DNA of 47,602 bases from Bacteriovoracaceae bacterium (lineage in GTDB: Bacteria > Bdellovibrionota > Bacteriovoracia > Bacteriovoracales > Bacteriovoracaceae). Numbering within the stretch: position 1 is the first letter of the stretch; every line of letters starts with the position of its first letter. A program made the translations under genes and the position numbers. This document shows, in pieces, positions 23,667-32,708 of this stretch. The notes below the pieces were generated by a model. The model did not search any database, was not told where the DNA came from, and saw only the letters and a program-made list of their open reading frames with translations. The stretch is taken from assembly GCA_003245675.1 (NCBI GenBank), contig QKCN01000045.1, positions 1 through 47,602 on the forward strand, in the 5' to 3' direction.

Positions 23667-25472
23667 TTAGTAAAATTTTCCATTTTTTGATAGGGGAATG
23701 CGATAACCAAATCCAAAGCTTTTGGATTTAATTTTTATAATAGGACTAAATTGTGCTCTTTTGTATTCTGAGCGGCGGTAAAGATTAATAACGCGATTCA
23801 CTTCTTCTTCCGAAAATCCCATTTTGAGAATATCTTGACGATTATAGCGGTAGCTCAGTAAGCATTCTAAAATGACATCAAGGCGCTCATAAGGGGGAAG
23901 TGAGTCTTCGTCCTTTTGATCTTCTCTTAACTCTGCGGAGGCGGGGCGCGTGATAATTTCTTCCGGAATAATGCCCGGATAGAGTTCATTTAAAATATTG
24001 GCCAGTTGGTAGACTTCCGTTTTGTAGAGGTCGCCGAGCATGCTGATGGCCCCTACCGAGTCGCCGTATTGAGTAGAGTATCCCACCGCTAATTCTGATT
24101 TATTGGAAGTATTGATGACCATAGCGCCTGTTTGGTTAGAGCGTCCATAGATAAGGGCCCCTCGCAAACGGCTTTGAATGTTTTCATCGCAAAGACCCTC
24201 CATCTTTTCGCCGAAAACTTGTCCAAAGAGGTTGCGACAATTGGTGTGCAAAAATTTGATGGGCAGAGAATAGAGTTTAACTCCTAACTTTTTGCAAATT
24301 TGATCGGAGAGTTCAAAGGAGATACTGCGTGAAAACATGCCAGGCATGTAGACAGCTTCTAGCTCCTGTCCTTCTTGTAAACTCAAGCGCGTAATGGCCA
24401 AAACTAAAGCTGAGTCCATCCCACCAGAGAGTGCCACCAGAAATTTTTTAAAGCCGCTTTTCTGCGCATATTCCTGTAGACCAAAACTTAAGGCGCGCAC
24501 AATCTCTTGTCCTAGTTTTCTATCAATGACTTTTAAGCGTGGTAGTCCCGCTTCTTCGCCAATGCCAGTTACAAGAGGAGAAAATAAGCCTTCCCAAGTG
24601 TTTTTTTGTGCTCTTTCTTTTTCTCTTGCTTCAGTCAGCAGAACTTTCTTTTGTGGATCAAGTTCAAATTCCAGAAGATCTGCCTCAAAGAATTTTCCAG
24701 TGCACAAAATGTCTTTTTGTGCAACGACAACACTAGAACCATCAAAAAGTATTTCATCTTCACCTCCTACGCGATTGACGTAGATAAAAGGAACCTGAAA
24801 GAGTTCAGATAGTTCTTTGGCACGAGAAACTCTTTGTTCGCGCTTAAAAAGATTGTAGGGACTACCGCTGAGGTTGATGAGAGCGTGGAGTTCTTTTTTT
24901 TCAGTGACGGCATAATTGTAAAGATCCAAGCAGGGATCGATGGCGTGGACATTCGAGGCCCACATGTCTTCACAAATGAGAAGACCTAGCGAAATTCCAT
25001 TCCAATCGAGGATTTGCGATTGAGTCCCTGCTTTATAGTATTTTTGTTCATCAAAAATGTCGTAGTTGGGGAGTAACTGTTTAGTATAAATGGCGTTCAG
25101 CTTTTGACCAGGAACCAGTTGAAAAATCACATTTTTAATATGATCGACCACTTCATCTTTAAGGGGGACATCGGAAGCACAAAAATGATAGTTGAGTCCG
25201 CCCATCAATAGACACACTTCATCTGTGCCGTAGTTTTGGCTTAACTCTTCTTGGGCCCATATATTGATCTTGTCTTGAAATTCTAAATAACTCGCAATGA
25301 AGGAGGAAGTTAAGCAGAGATCCTGTAGAGGGTAACCTGTCAAAAAGAGTTCTGGAAAAATATGAATTCCTGGTCTTTTTTCTTTTTGAGATGAAAATTG
25401 ATCTTTGAGATAGGAAAAAATACTCTCAAAATCGGCCACATTATGATGTGTTTGGTGCAAATATATCTTCAT
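23667..25472 (-). CDS. nadE: Glutamine-dependent NAD+ synthetase
   Basis: Catalyses the last step of NAD synthesis, amidating deamido-NAD with ATP and ammonia from glutamine. The N-terminal nitrilase-type glutaminase domain (1 to about 270) has the triad Glu41 (FPELFLTGYP), Lys131 (TKQLLPNY) and Cys167 (LLICEDMW). Ammonia passes to the C-terminal synthetase domain (about 315-601), whose PP-loop is LSGGMDS (348-354), with NTSNKSELAVGYSTQYGD downstream. Length 601 is in the range for two-domain bacterial enzymes. The H1-like gene follows 18 bases later. It is divergent from trmFO. Confidence 0.96.
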   Translation of the reverse strand: MKIYLHQTHHNVADFESIFSYLKDQFSSQKEKRPGIHIFPELFLTGYPLQDLCLTSSFIASYLEFQDKINIWAQEELSQNYGTDEVCLLMGGLNYHFCASDVPLKDEVVDHIKNVIFQLVPGQKLNAIYTKQLLPNYDIFDEQKYYKAGTQSQILDWNGISLGLLICEDMWASNVHAIDPCLDLYNYAVTEKKELHALINLSGSPYNLFKREQRVSRAKELSELFQVPFIYVNRVGGEDEILFDGSSVVVAQKDILCTGKFFEADLLEFELDPQKKVLLTEAREKERAQKNTWEGLFSPLVTGIGEEAGLPRLKVIDRKLGQEIVRALSFGLQEYAQKSGFKKFLVALSGGMDSALVLAITRLSLQEGQELEAVYMPGMFSRSISFELSDQICKKLGVKLYSLPIKFLHTNCRNLFGQVFGEKMEGLCDENIQSRLRGALIYGRSNQTGAMVINTSNKSELAVGYSTQYGDSVGAISMLGDLYKTEVYQLANILNELYPGIIPEEIITRPASAELREDQKDEDSLPPYERLDVILECLLSYRYNRQDILKMGFSEEEVNRVINLYRRSEYKRAQFSPIIKIKSKSFGFGYRIPLSKNGKFY

Positions 25473-25495
25473 AAAAAGGGTCCTAAGTTTTTTAT

Positions 25496-25524
25496 TTGAC
25501 TAGGTTTCTTACAGCATCTATCTT
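25496..25524 (+). promoter_or_regulatory. Likely sigma-70-type promoter of trmFO
   Basis: TTGACT (25496-25501) and TATCTT (25519-25524) match the -35 and -10 consensus at five and four of six positions, separated by exactly 17 bases, in the 87-base divergent gap between nadE and trmFO. Transcription would start near 25531, about 30 bases before the GTG start. Confidence 0.6.
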
Positions 25525-25559
25525 CGGAAAGTTGTAATTAATGGTTTAGGAGATTTTGC

Positions 25560-26918
25560 GTGCTTGGAGACAGAAAAGTTTTAATTATTGGGGCAGGACT
25601 GGCTGGTGTTGAAACGGCATATTTACTGGCCGAGGCAGGAGTCAAAGTCATTTTGTGCGAATCCAAGAAATTAAAGCGCAATGAGGCGCAAAAACTCGAT
25701 ACAGTTGCAGAACTGGTCTGCTCTAACTCCCTAAAATCATTAAAAGAAGAGTCTGCCCATGGGCTACTAAAAAAAGAGATGGAAGATTTTGGTTCCTTGA
25801 TGATGAGGGTCGGTCTTGAGACTCAAGTTCCGGCGGGGGATGCCTTGGCCGTAGATAGAGTACTTTTTTCTCAAAAAATAGAGGAAATCATTAAAAGTCA
25901 CCCCTTGATTGAACTCAAGGAGCTAGAGGTTGAAAAGCCCCTTGATCTTATGAAGGTAGAGGGGGCCGATTTTTTGGTTTTGTCTACGGGGCCTATGTCT
26001 GGAAAATCTATTACTGATTTTATTTGCCAGGAACTTTGGGATCAAGAAAAAGGGCAAGATGCCTTTTTCTTTTACGATGCCATTGCCCCTATCGTCGATG
26101 CCGAAACCTTAAATTATGAAAGGCTTTATTATAAGGATCGTCATCAAGAAAAAGAGGGAGGGGACTATCTCAATGTGCCTTTTACGCGCGAAGAGTACGA
26201 TCATTTTGTTGAAGATATTTTGGCGGCCAAAAAAGTTCATTCTCACGATTTTGAAGAAGAAAAATTTTTTGAATCCTGTCTGCCCATTGATGTGATGGCC
26301 AAACGAGGGCACCATACTTTGCGCTACTCTTGCATGAAGCCCATAGGACTTTTTCCTGTGAACTGGACGGAAAAGCCCTATGCTGTTTTACAATTAAGAA
26401 AGGAAAATCTCCTAGGATCGGCCTTTAACTTGGTGGGCTTTCAAACTCGCTTGACCTATCCCGAACAAAAGAGAATTTTTCAAAAGATGCCGGGTTTTGA
26501 AAATGCCGAGTTTATTACTTATGGTTCTGTGCATCGCAACTTCTTTGTGAATGCTCCTTTGGTTTTGCGGTCTGACTTGGCCGCTCAAAAGAATGATTCA
26601 ATTTATTTGGCAGGGCAGATTACGGGAGTTGAAGGTTATACTGAAAGTGCTGCGATGGGAATTTATGTGGGACTTCAAATATTGCGACGTTTGCAAAAGA
26701 AGGAGAGTTTGACTCTTCCTCCCGAGACGGCGATGGGGGCCCTCATTAATTATTTAATGACTATGGAAAGAGCGGCACCTTCAAATTGCCATTGGGGCAT
26801 CTTCCCCCAATTGCCTAATGCTCCTCGAGGGCGTAAGAAGAGAAAAGAAAAAAAACAAATGCTTTTTGATCGGGCACGAGAAGCATTTATAAAATTTAGA
26901 GAAGAAGTAGGAGTTTAA
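25560..26918 (+). CDS. trmFO: Methylenetetrahydrofolate-tRNA (uracil-5)-methyltransferase, FAD/folate-dependent
   Basis: Methylates uridine 54 in the T-loop of tRNA using methylenetetrahydrofolate and FADH2, instead of the SAM-dependent TrmA. The N-terminus has the FAD-binding GAGLAG (11-16). The family segment AELVCSNSLKS, the redox Cys region, LPIDVMAKRGHHTLRYSCMKPIGL-like block (about 240-265), VQLR-type strand and the GQITGVEGYTESAAMG signature near the C-terminus are visible. Length 452 is typical. GTG 25560 has AGGAG 7 bases upstream. The EamA transporter follows with a 1-base gap. Confidence 0.96.
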   Translation: MLGDRKVLIIGAGLAGVETAYLLAEAGVKVILCESKKLKRNEAQKLDTVAELVCSNSLKSLKEESAHGLLKKEMEDFGSLMMRVGLETQVPAGDALAVDRVLFSQKIEEIIKSHPLIELKELEVEKPLDLMKVEGADFLVLSTGPMSGKSITDFICQELWDQEKGQDAFFFYDAIAPIVDAETLNYERLYYKDRHQEKEGGDYLNVPFTREEYDHFVEDILAAKKVHSHDFEEEKFFESCLPIDVMAKRGHHTLRYSCMKPIGLFPVNWTEKPYAVLQLRKENLLGSAFNLVGFQTRLTYPEQKRIFQKMPGFENAEFITYGSVHRNFFVNAPLVLRSDLAAQKNDSIYLAGQITGVEGYTESAAMGIYVGLQILRRLQKKESLTLPPETAMGALINYLMTMERAAPSNCHWGIFPQLPNAPRGRKKRKEKKQMLFDRAREAFIKFREEVGV

Positions 26919-26919
26919 A

Positions 26920-27801
26920 ATGGGTGTTTTTCTTGTTTTTCTGGCATCCTCCCTTTGGGCCCTGGATACTTTAATCCGCTATCCTTTATTGAATCATCTT
27001 TCTGCTTTTCATATCGTTCTTATTGAACATGCGATCTTAGCCTTGGTCTTTTCCTATTATTTAGTAAAGGAGCGTAGATTTTTTCTCAACCTTCCTTTTA
27101 AAGATATTTTAGCTTTTCTTGTTATTGGTGGATTGGGATCAGCTTGGGCCACTTTATGCTTTACCAAAGCCTTTATGTTAATCAATCCTTCGGTTGTGAT
27201 TTTATTGCAAAAACTGCAGCCCATTGTGGCCATTGTTTTGGCCCGTATCTTTTTAGGGGAAACTGTTCGAGGAAAATTCATGATTTGGGCAGCATTGGCC
27301 TTGGTGGGAGCTTTCCTTATTAGCTACAAAGATATTTCTCCGCTTTTTAATAATTTTTCGGCTTTAAGTGATGCTTCTTTGATGGGATATGTTTTTGCGT
27401 TGTTGGCAGTTGTTTCTTGGGGAGCCGCAACCGTTTTTGGAAAGAGGCTTTCTTCAATTGGTGCCGGAACTTTCCATATTATGTCAGGTCGTTTTTTGGT
27501 TGGTTTTTTAAGTCTTTTGCCTTTTGCCTTTTCTGATTTACCTACTAATGCGATGGATCTCGAGTATATGGGAAAGATTTCTCTGATGGTGTTTTTGTCA
27601 GGTTTGGTTGGGATGTTCTTTTACTACAAAGGACTTAAGCGCATTTCGGCGCGCTTATGTACTTTATGTGAAATGTTTTTCCCTTTTGCCGCAGTTATTC
27701 TGAATTGGATTTTTTTGGATTTGCGCTTAGGTCTCATGGAGATTGCGGGAGGGATTCTTTTGCTTATCGCTTCTCTTGTAATACAATTGCGAAGATATTA
27801 G
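26920..27801 (+). CDS. EamA-family (DMT) membrane transporter
   Basis: About ten transmembrane helices in two repeated EamA halves make this a drug/metabolite-superfamily permease of the inner membrane. The first half ends with VAIVLARIFLGETV, the second with FPFAAVILNWIFLDLRLGLMEIAGGILLL, the conserved last-helix motifs of each repeat. The substrate cannot be predicted. It starts one base after the trmFO stop with TAGGAG upstream, so it shares that transcript. Confidence 0.88.
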   Translation: MGVFLVFLASSLWALDTLIRYPLLNHLSAFHIVLIEHAILALVFSYYLVKERRFFLNLPFKDILAFLVIGGLGSAWATLCFTKAFMLINPSVVILLQKLQPIVAIVLARIFLGETVRGKFMIWAALALVGAFLISYKDISPLFNNFSALSDASLMGYVFALLAVVSWGAATVFGKRLSSIGAGTFHIMSGRFLVGFLSLLPFAFSDLPTNAMDLEYMGKISLMVFLSGLVGMFFYYKGLKRISARLCTLCEMFFPFAAVILNWIFLDLRLGLMEIAGGILLLIASLVIQLRRY

Positions 27802-27825
27802 GGTTGAATAAATATTGAGGAAGAT

Positions 27826-28791
27826 ATGAGTCAAGAATTTGCAGGAAAAACGTTTTTAATAGCCGGTGCCGCAGGCTTTGTTCCAGGGCATGTCGCCCAA
27901 TTCTATTTGGAAAGAGGGGCGCGGGTTATTGGTCTTGATAACTTTATCACGGGCACTCGTGAGACGATTGAAATTCTTTCTGCTTATCCCAACTTTACTT
28001 TTTATGAGCAAAACATTTATGAGGGATTACCTGATCTTTCAGATGAAAAAATTGATTATGTTTTAAGTCTTGCTTCACCGGCTTCACCTATTGATTTTTC
28101 GCGTATCCCTCTTGAGATTATGCGAGTGAATTCAGAAGGAACGCGTCTTCTTTTGGAGCTGACTAAAGACAAGAAGGCCCGTTTTTTAGAAGCTTCAACA
28201 TCGGAAGTTTATGGTGATCCTGAAATTCACCCTCAAGTGGAAACATATTGGGGCAATGTCAATTGCAATGGGCCACGCTCTTGCTATGATGAGGCGAAAC
28301 GTTTTGCCGAAGCAATTACGATGAGTTATCACCGCAGGTATGGCGTTGATACCCGTATTATTCGCATTTTTAATACCTATGGACCTCGTATGCGTCCTAA
28401 TGATGGAAGAGTTATTCCCAATTTTATCAATCAAGCACTACGCAATGAGCCCTTAACAGTTTATGGAGAGGGGACACAAACCCGCTCCTTTTGCTTTGTG
28501 GACGATTTAGTGCGTGGGATTAATGCAGTGCTGATGAGTGATGACCCGACTCCTTTTAATGTAGGAAATCCTGAAGAGTATACTATCATTGATGCTGCTA
28601 AAATAATTATCAAGGCTTTGGGAAGTAAATCGACAATTATTCACAAAGAATTGCCTGAGGATGATCCCAAGCAGCGTCGTCCTAATATCTCAAAATTGAC
28701 AGGGGCAACCGACTATCGTCCTCAAGTCTCTTTTGCAGAAGGTTTACAAAAAACAGCGGAGTATTTTCGAAACCTTAGTCTTCGCTCATAG
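27826..28791 (+). CDS. NAD-dependent epimerase/decarboxylase, UDP-xylose-synthase-like
   Basis: Extended short-chain dehydrogenase acting on a nucleotide sugar, closest in motif style to UDP-glucuronate decarboxylase (makes UDP-xylose). Seen: LDNFITGT, the catalytic ASTSEVYGDP and Tyr154/Lys158 in CYDEAKR, YWGNVNCNGPRSCYDE, RIFNTYGPRM, DGRVIPNFI, and YGEGTQTRSF. The NAD-binding loop is unusual: AGAAGFVPGH instead of the common GGAGFIGSH, with Pro20 where the third Gly normally sits. The product probably feeds surface polysaccharide synthesis. Length 321. It converges on and overlaps nrnA by 17 bases. Confidence 0.88.
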   Translation: MSQEFAGKTFLIAGAAGFVPGHVAQFYLERGARVIGLDNFITGTRETIEILSAYPNFTFYEQNIYEGLPDLSDEKIDYVLSLASPASPIDFSRIPLEIMRVNSEGTRLLLELTKDKKARFLEASTSEVYGDPEIHPQVETYWGNVNCNGPRSCYDEAKRFAEAITMSYHRRYGVDTRIIRIFNTYGPRMRPNDGRVIPNFINQALRNEPLTVYGEGTQTRSFCFVDDLVRGINAVLMSDDPTPFNVGNPEEYTIIDAAKIIIKALGSKSTIIHKELPEDDPKQRRPNISKLTGATDYRPQVSFAEGLQKTAEYFRNLSLRS

Positions 28792-29773
28792 AGCTAAGCA
28801 TAATTTCTAGTTTTTGAATTGTCTCTTCAATGACTTCGGAGAGATTTCCTTTAATGCGAACTGCAGCAGAGTGATTATGACCTCCGCCTCCTAGGGCCTG
28901 GGCCATAGAACTGACATCAATATTAGAGGAAGTGCGAAAGCTGACTTTTATTTTATCTTCTAATTCAGTAAACATGCAGGCAACTTTTATTCCATCGAGG
29001 GTAAGGAGATTGTTCACAAAAGAATGTGTATCTTCTAGATTGATTTTAAATTTATGAAGAGCCTCTTGGGTTAAAATGAGCCAGGCAATTTCACCTGTTT
29101 TGTTGATAAAAGAATGAGAAAGGACATCCCCCAGTAAATGCATATGACCTAATTTTTTTGTCCCGTAGATAAGATTATAGGCTTCAGCGGGATTAATGCC
29201 TGTGTCTAGTAATTCTCCTACCAGACGATGAGTTTCTCCTGAAACCGTCGGATAGCGATAGCTGCTGGTATCAATAAGAATGGCCGTATAAAGAGGTAAG
29301 GCCAATTCGGCAGTGAAAGGTATGCCCAATTCTTTAATCAGTTGTCCCACCAATTGAGCTGTCGCGGCAGCTTGTGTTTCAATAAAGTGAACTGCTTCTA
29401 CTGCTTTAGGCGCGGGGTGGTGGTCAATGTAAAGCACTTGAGTTGATCTTTCAATAAAAGGCATCAGTGAAGGACCAATTCTGCGCGGAGAAGAGGTATC
29501 AACGACAATAAGTAAATCAAAGTGAATTTGATCCAAGTCGTTATGTTGCAAAAAAGATTGTGTACCTTGAATTTTGCAATGAGGGTCTAGGTACTGGTAA
29601 CGGCAAGGAAGCTCATCTTCGTTGATACAAATAACCTTTTTGCCATATTCTTCTAGCGCCCGACAAAGCGCAATTTGACTGCCAATGCCATCGGCATCAG
29701 GAACAACATGAGTGGACAAAGCAATGAGTTCAGCTTGGTCGATCAATTTTTTACAATTAGCTAAATTTTTCAT
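28775..29773 (-). CDS. nrnA: DHH-family nanoRNase/pAp phosphatase (NrnA-like)
   Basis: Degrades 2-5-nucleotide RNA fragments and may dephosphorylate 3'-phosphoadenosine 5'-phosphate. The DHH domain shows DAD (26-28) in VVPDADGIGSQ, VVDTSSP and the name motif IDHHPAP, with DTSSYRYPT downstream; the DHHA1 domain ends with the substrate-binding GGGGHNHSAAVRI. Length 332 is usual. Only 41 bases separate its start from the divergent LtaS-like gene, so the two must share a compact promoter region. Confidence 0.92.
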   Translation of the reverse strand: MKNLANCKKLIDQAELIALSTHVVPDADGIGSQIALCRALEEYGKKVICINEDELPCRYQYLDPHCKIQGTQSFLQHNDLDQIHFDLLIVVDTSSPRRIGPSLMPFIERSTQVLYIDHHPAPKAVEAVHFIETQAAATAQLVGQLIKELGIPFTAELALPLYTAILIDTSSYRYPTVSGETHRLVGELLDTGINPAEAYNLIYGTKKLGHMHLLGDVLSHSFINKTGEIAWLILTQEALHKFKINLEDTHSFVNNLLTLDGIKVACMFTELEDKIKVSFRTSSNIDVSSMAQALGGGGHNHSAAVRIKGNLSEVIEETIQKLEIMLSSMSED

Positions 29774-29814
29774 AGACTCTGAGCTTATCGGCTAAAATAT
29801 TTAGAGGTTTAGAA

Positions 29815-31707
29815 GTGAAAATATTGCATTGTGTCAGTAGGTGGTTTTTTCGAGAAGCAAAATTTAGATATTTTTTGTTCCATGTGTTGAGTTTTCTTTT
29901 AATGACAAGTTTGATGCGCTTGCTTGTCTACTTTTTGCGAAAAGATATTTTTAGTAGCGAAAGTTTTTTAAATATCATTGCCGCTTTTTTTGATGGCATG
30001 CGTTTTGATCTATGCATTTATGCTTTGGGGGCAGGGGCTTTTTGGATCCTTTGTTTTCTTCCTCTGTTTCATTCTTACGTACGCTACTTTTTTTGGGGAA
30101 TCCTTGAATTTGTGTGGACTGTGTTTCTTATTGCTTGGGGTGGAACAGTCGTCTTTATTAGCTTTACCGGTCATTATCCTGGAGTGACCGAAATTCAGGC
30201 CCTAACAGACTTACCTTATCTTGTTGATATGGGACTTGCTTACTGGTGGTTAGTTTTACTCCTTTTACTTTTGGGAGTTGGCCATGCCTACTTTGGTCGC
30301 CGCATTTTTTCTAAAGAACATTTTCATTTCCATTGGAAGACTTGGAGTGGGCAATTTTTATTTTTGCTCATTATCATTTTCTTCTCATTAACAGGAAAAC
30401 CTCGCATTTTGCAGGCAAAAATTTTGTCTCCTATTGATGCTTTTTCAGGAGGCTCTAATGAATATGCTCTTCTCACTCTGAATGGTCCCTTTTCCGCTTT
30501 TTCCATATGGCGACAGCAGAAAAAGATGAAAATGGAAAATCCTTATTATGGTTCAGGAGATAAAAAGAGCGAAGAGGTTTTGTATCAAACCTTGAAATTG
30601 CCTCGCGATAAATTTCTCTTTGATCAAATATCTTTGGGAAGTAATAATCCTCAACAAAATCCACAAAATGTTTTTATTTTTATTTTGGAAAGCTGGAGTT
30701 CAAAATATATCAATGAAAAAAATACGCCCTTTTTTATGAAGCTCAAAGAGGAGGGGACGTATTTTTCTAATTTCTATCCTAATAACCATACCAGTATCTT
30801 GGGCATTACGGCCCTGCTTACTTCGACGCCTTATATGCCACCTTTACCTATTTTAGGGAAAGGGCTGGAGCTCTCGAAGGTTTACCCATTAGGACAAATC
30901 TTTGCTCAAGAGGGATATCATACAATTTTAGCACAATCATCTGCGCGTATTTCTTTTCGTATGGATTCCATTGCTGAGGCTTTGGGATTTCAAGATTATT
31001 TTGGGAAAGAGGATTTTCCACGTATTCATCAACAAGATTCAACGTTCTATGGTTGGGATTATGAAGGGCAGAGCTTTTTAGTCGATTATTTATCCGAGCA
31101 AAAACCTTTTTTCAGTGTCTTTTTTACGGGAACAACTCATGTTCCTTATATGATTCCCGAAGAGAAATTTGCAATTTATCCGCATGATAAACGAAAGATA
31201 AATGGTTTTTATAATACCTTATCTTATGCAGATTGGTCTTTGCAGCAGTTTTTTGAAAGAGCACGACAAAAAAAGTGGTTTAAAAATACCATCTTTGTTT
31301 TCGTTGCCGATCATACTTTGAGTCGAAGTTTGGGAACAGAGCATCGCATTCCTCTTTTGATTTGGAGAGCTGCAGATGAAGGAAAGAAAGGAAAACTTGT
31401 TAAACGTTTAGGGTCTCAAGTTGATGTGTTAGCAACATTGTTTGATTATGCGGATTGGAAATTGCCGTTGAGTGGAATTGGGCAAAGTCTTCTAAAGGAG
31501 AATTCGTCTCGAGCACCGCTTGTTTTGTTTTATGATCCACCAGTCGTTGGAATTCAAACAGAGCAGGGCGAGTTGTTTCATAATTTTCGCCAAACGGTGA
31601 AGAGTAGTTTTGTTGATAAAGAGCGCGAGCATCTATCGGCAGATGTTCTTTTACATTTACACAATGCTTTGTTTAATGAGTGGAAGAACAATCGTTGGTG
31701 GCCTTAA
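29815..31707 (+). CDS. LtaS-like membrane phosphotransferase (alkaline phosphatase/sulfatase fold)
   Basis: Five N-terminal membrane helices (about 20-200) precede an extracytoplasmic sulfatase-fold domain, the layout of lipoteichoic acid synthase and of Gram-negative glycerol- or ethanolamine-phosphate transferases such as OpgB. Metal and nucleophile residues fit: Glu292 in FILESWSS, Thr326 in PNNHTSILG, GTTHVPY, and VADHTL near residue 500. In a Gram-negative cell the likely acceptor is a periplasmic glucan or surface polymer; the donor would be a phospholipid head group. GTG 29815 follows AGAGG. It heads the run of Gld-like genes: the next start is 14 bases downstream. Confidence 0.88.
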   Translation: MKILHCVSRWFFREAKFRYFLFHVLSFLLMTSLMRLLVYFLRKDIFSSESFLNIIAAFFDGMRFDLCIYALGAGAFWILCFLPLFHSYVRYFFWGILEFVWTVFLIAWGGTVVFISFTGHYPGVTEIQALTDLPYLVDMGLAYWWLVLLLLLLGVGHAYFGRRIFSKEHFHFHWKTWSGQFLFLLIIIFFSLTGKPRILQAKILSPIDAFSGGSNEYALLTLNGPFSAFSIWRQQKKMKMENPYYGSGDKKSEEVLYQTLKLPRDKFLFDQISLGSNNPQQNPQNVFIFILESWSSKYINEKNTPFFMKLKEEGTYFSNFYPNNHTSILGITALLTSTPYMPPLPILGKGLELSKVYPLGQIFAQEGYHTILAQSSARISFRMDSIAEALGFQDYFGKEDFPRIHQQDSTFYGWDYEGQSFLVDYLSEQKPFFSVFFTGTTHVPYMIPEEKFAIYPHDKRKINGFYNTLSYADWSLQQFFERARQKKWFKNTIFVFVADHTLSRSLGTEHRIPLLIWRAADEGKKGKLVKRLGSQVDVLATLFDYADWKLPLSGIGQSLLKENSSRAPLVLFYDPPVVGIQTEQGELFHNFRQTVKSSFVDKEREHLSADVLLHLHNALFNEWKNNRWWP

Positions 31708-31721
31708 TTTTGGGGATGGGC

Positions 31722-32708
31722 ATGAGTTATATTCGTTTTGATAAAATTGTAAAATACTATGGTGATAAACTGGCCCTTGATGAGTTGAGTTTTGAGGTCG
31801 GTAGAGGGCAAGTTCATGGTCTACTTGGTCTTAATGGTGCTGGGAAGACTACTTTGATGAGCATTTTTGCGGCTTGCTTAGCTCCTGATAATGGGGAGAT
31901 TTTTTGGGAAGATCGCAAGCTTTCTTCAGATAGAATATTTTTTAAAAAGAATATTGGGTTTTTACCAGAGACTCCACCACTTTATCCAGACATGAAAGTA
32001 TATGATTATCTGCACTTCGTCGCAGAACTAAATGGTGTGCCTCGAGGGGAGATCAAGGCTAATATCGGTAATGCGATTGATAAATTACAACTTCATAAGC
32101 AAGCCTCTCGCTTGATTGGCAATTTGTCTAAGGGGCTCAAGCAGAGAGTTGGAGTTGCACAAACTTTAGTCTATAATCCTCCTCTGATTATGCTCGATGA
32201 GCCGACCGTTGGACTAGATCCTTCTTCTATTTTAGATATGAGAAATCTCATTAAAGATCTTAAAAAAGATCATACCGTTATTTTCTCAAGTCATTTATTG
32301 CATGAAGTGAGTTTGGTTTGTACCCATCTTTCTTTAATTCATGAAGGGAAGCTTCTTTTTACTGGGGAGCAAGAGAAGATGACAGCGACATTGGGACACC
32401 AGAAACATATGGAGTTACTTATCCAGGGAGACGACTTTCCTGCTCAAGAAGTTTTGTTGCGAGATATTTCCTGTGTGGCTGAGTGTCAATTTTTGGGCGA
32501 AGAGAATCAACTGGGCAGATTTTATCTTACGCTTGATGATAGGAAGGTCAATGAGAATGAGGAGGCTGATGTTCGCTATATATTGCTAAAAGATTTGATC
32601 GACAATGGGTTTAAGCCTGTTTCTCTGTATTCTCCGAAAGAGAGTTTAGAGAAAGTCTTTTTTCAATTAACTGATGCAGATTGGAGTAATCATGAAGAAA
32701 ATATATAG
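31722..32708 (+). CDS. ABC transporter ATPase, GldA-like
   Basis: ATP-binding subunit. Walker A GLNGAGKTT is at 36-44, the signature is LSKGLKQR, Walker B reads LIMLDEPTVGLDP, and SSHLLHE supplies the H-loop. I chose ATG 31722, which has GGGGAT upstream and gives the usual short lead MSYIRFDKIVKYYG; the frame is open upstream but inside the preceding gene. The C-terminal 100 residues form a regulatory domain typical of GldA/NatA-type exporters. The permease gene overlaps its 3' end by 17 bases. In Flavobacterium the GldA-GldF-GldG transporter is needed for gliding, but homologues occur widely in non-gliders. Confidence 0.92.
   Translation: MSYIRFDKIVKYYGDKLALDELSFEVGRGQVHGLLGLNGAGKTTLMSIFAACLAPDNGEIFWEDRKLSSDRIFFKKNIGFLPETPPLYPDMKVYDYLHFVAELNGVPRGEIKANIGNAIDKLQLHKQASRLIGNLSKGLKQRVGVAQTLVYNPPLIMLDEPTVGLDPSSILDMRNLIKDLKKDHTVIFSSHLLHEVSLVCTHLSLIHEGKLLFTGEQEKMTATLGHQKHMELLIQGDDFPAQEVLLRDISCVAECQFLGEENQLGRFYLTLDDRKVNENEEADVRYILLKDLIDNGFKPVSLYSPKESLEKVFFQLTDADWSNHEENI

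Noticed and set aside
31680-31721. Extended N-terminus of the GldA-like ATPase
   Set aside because: The extra residues lie within the preceding gene and are not part of the ABC fold; ATG 31722 gives the usual start.
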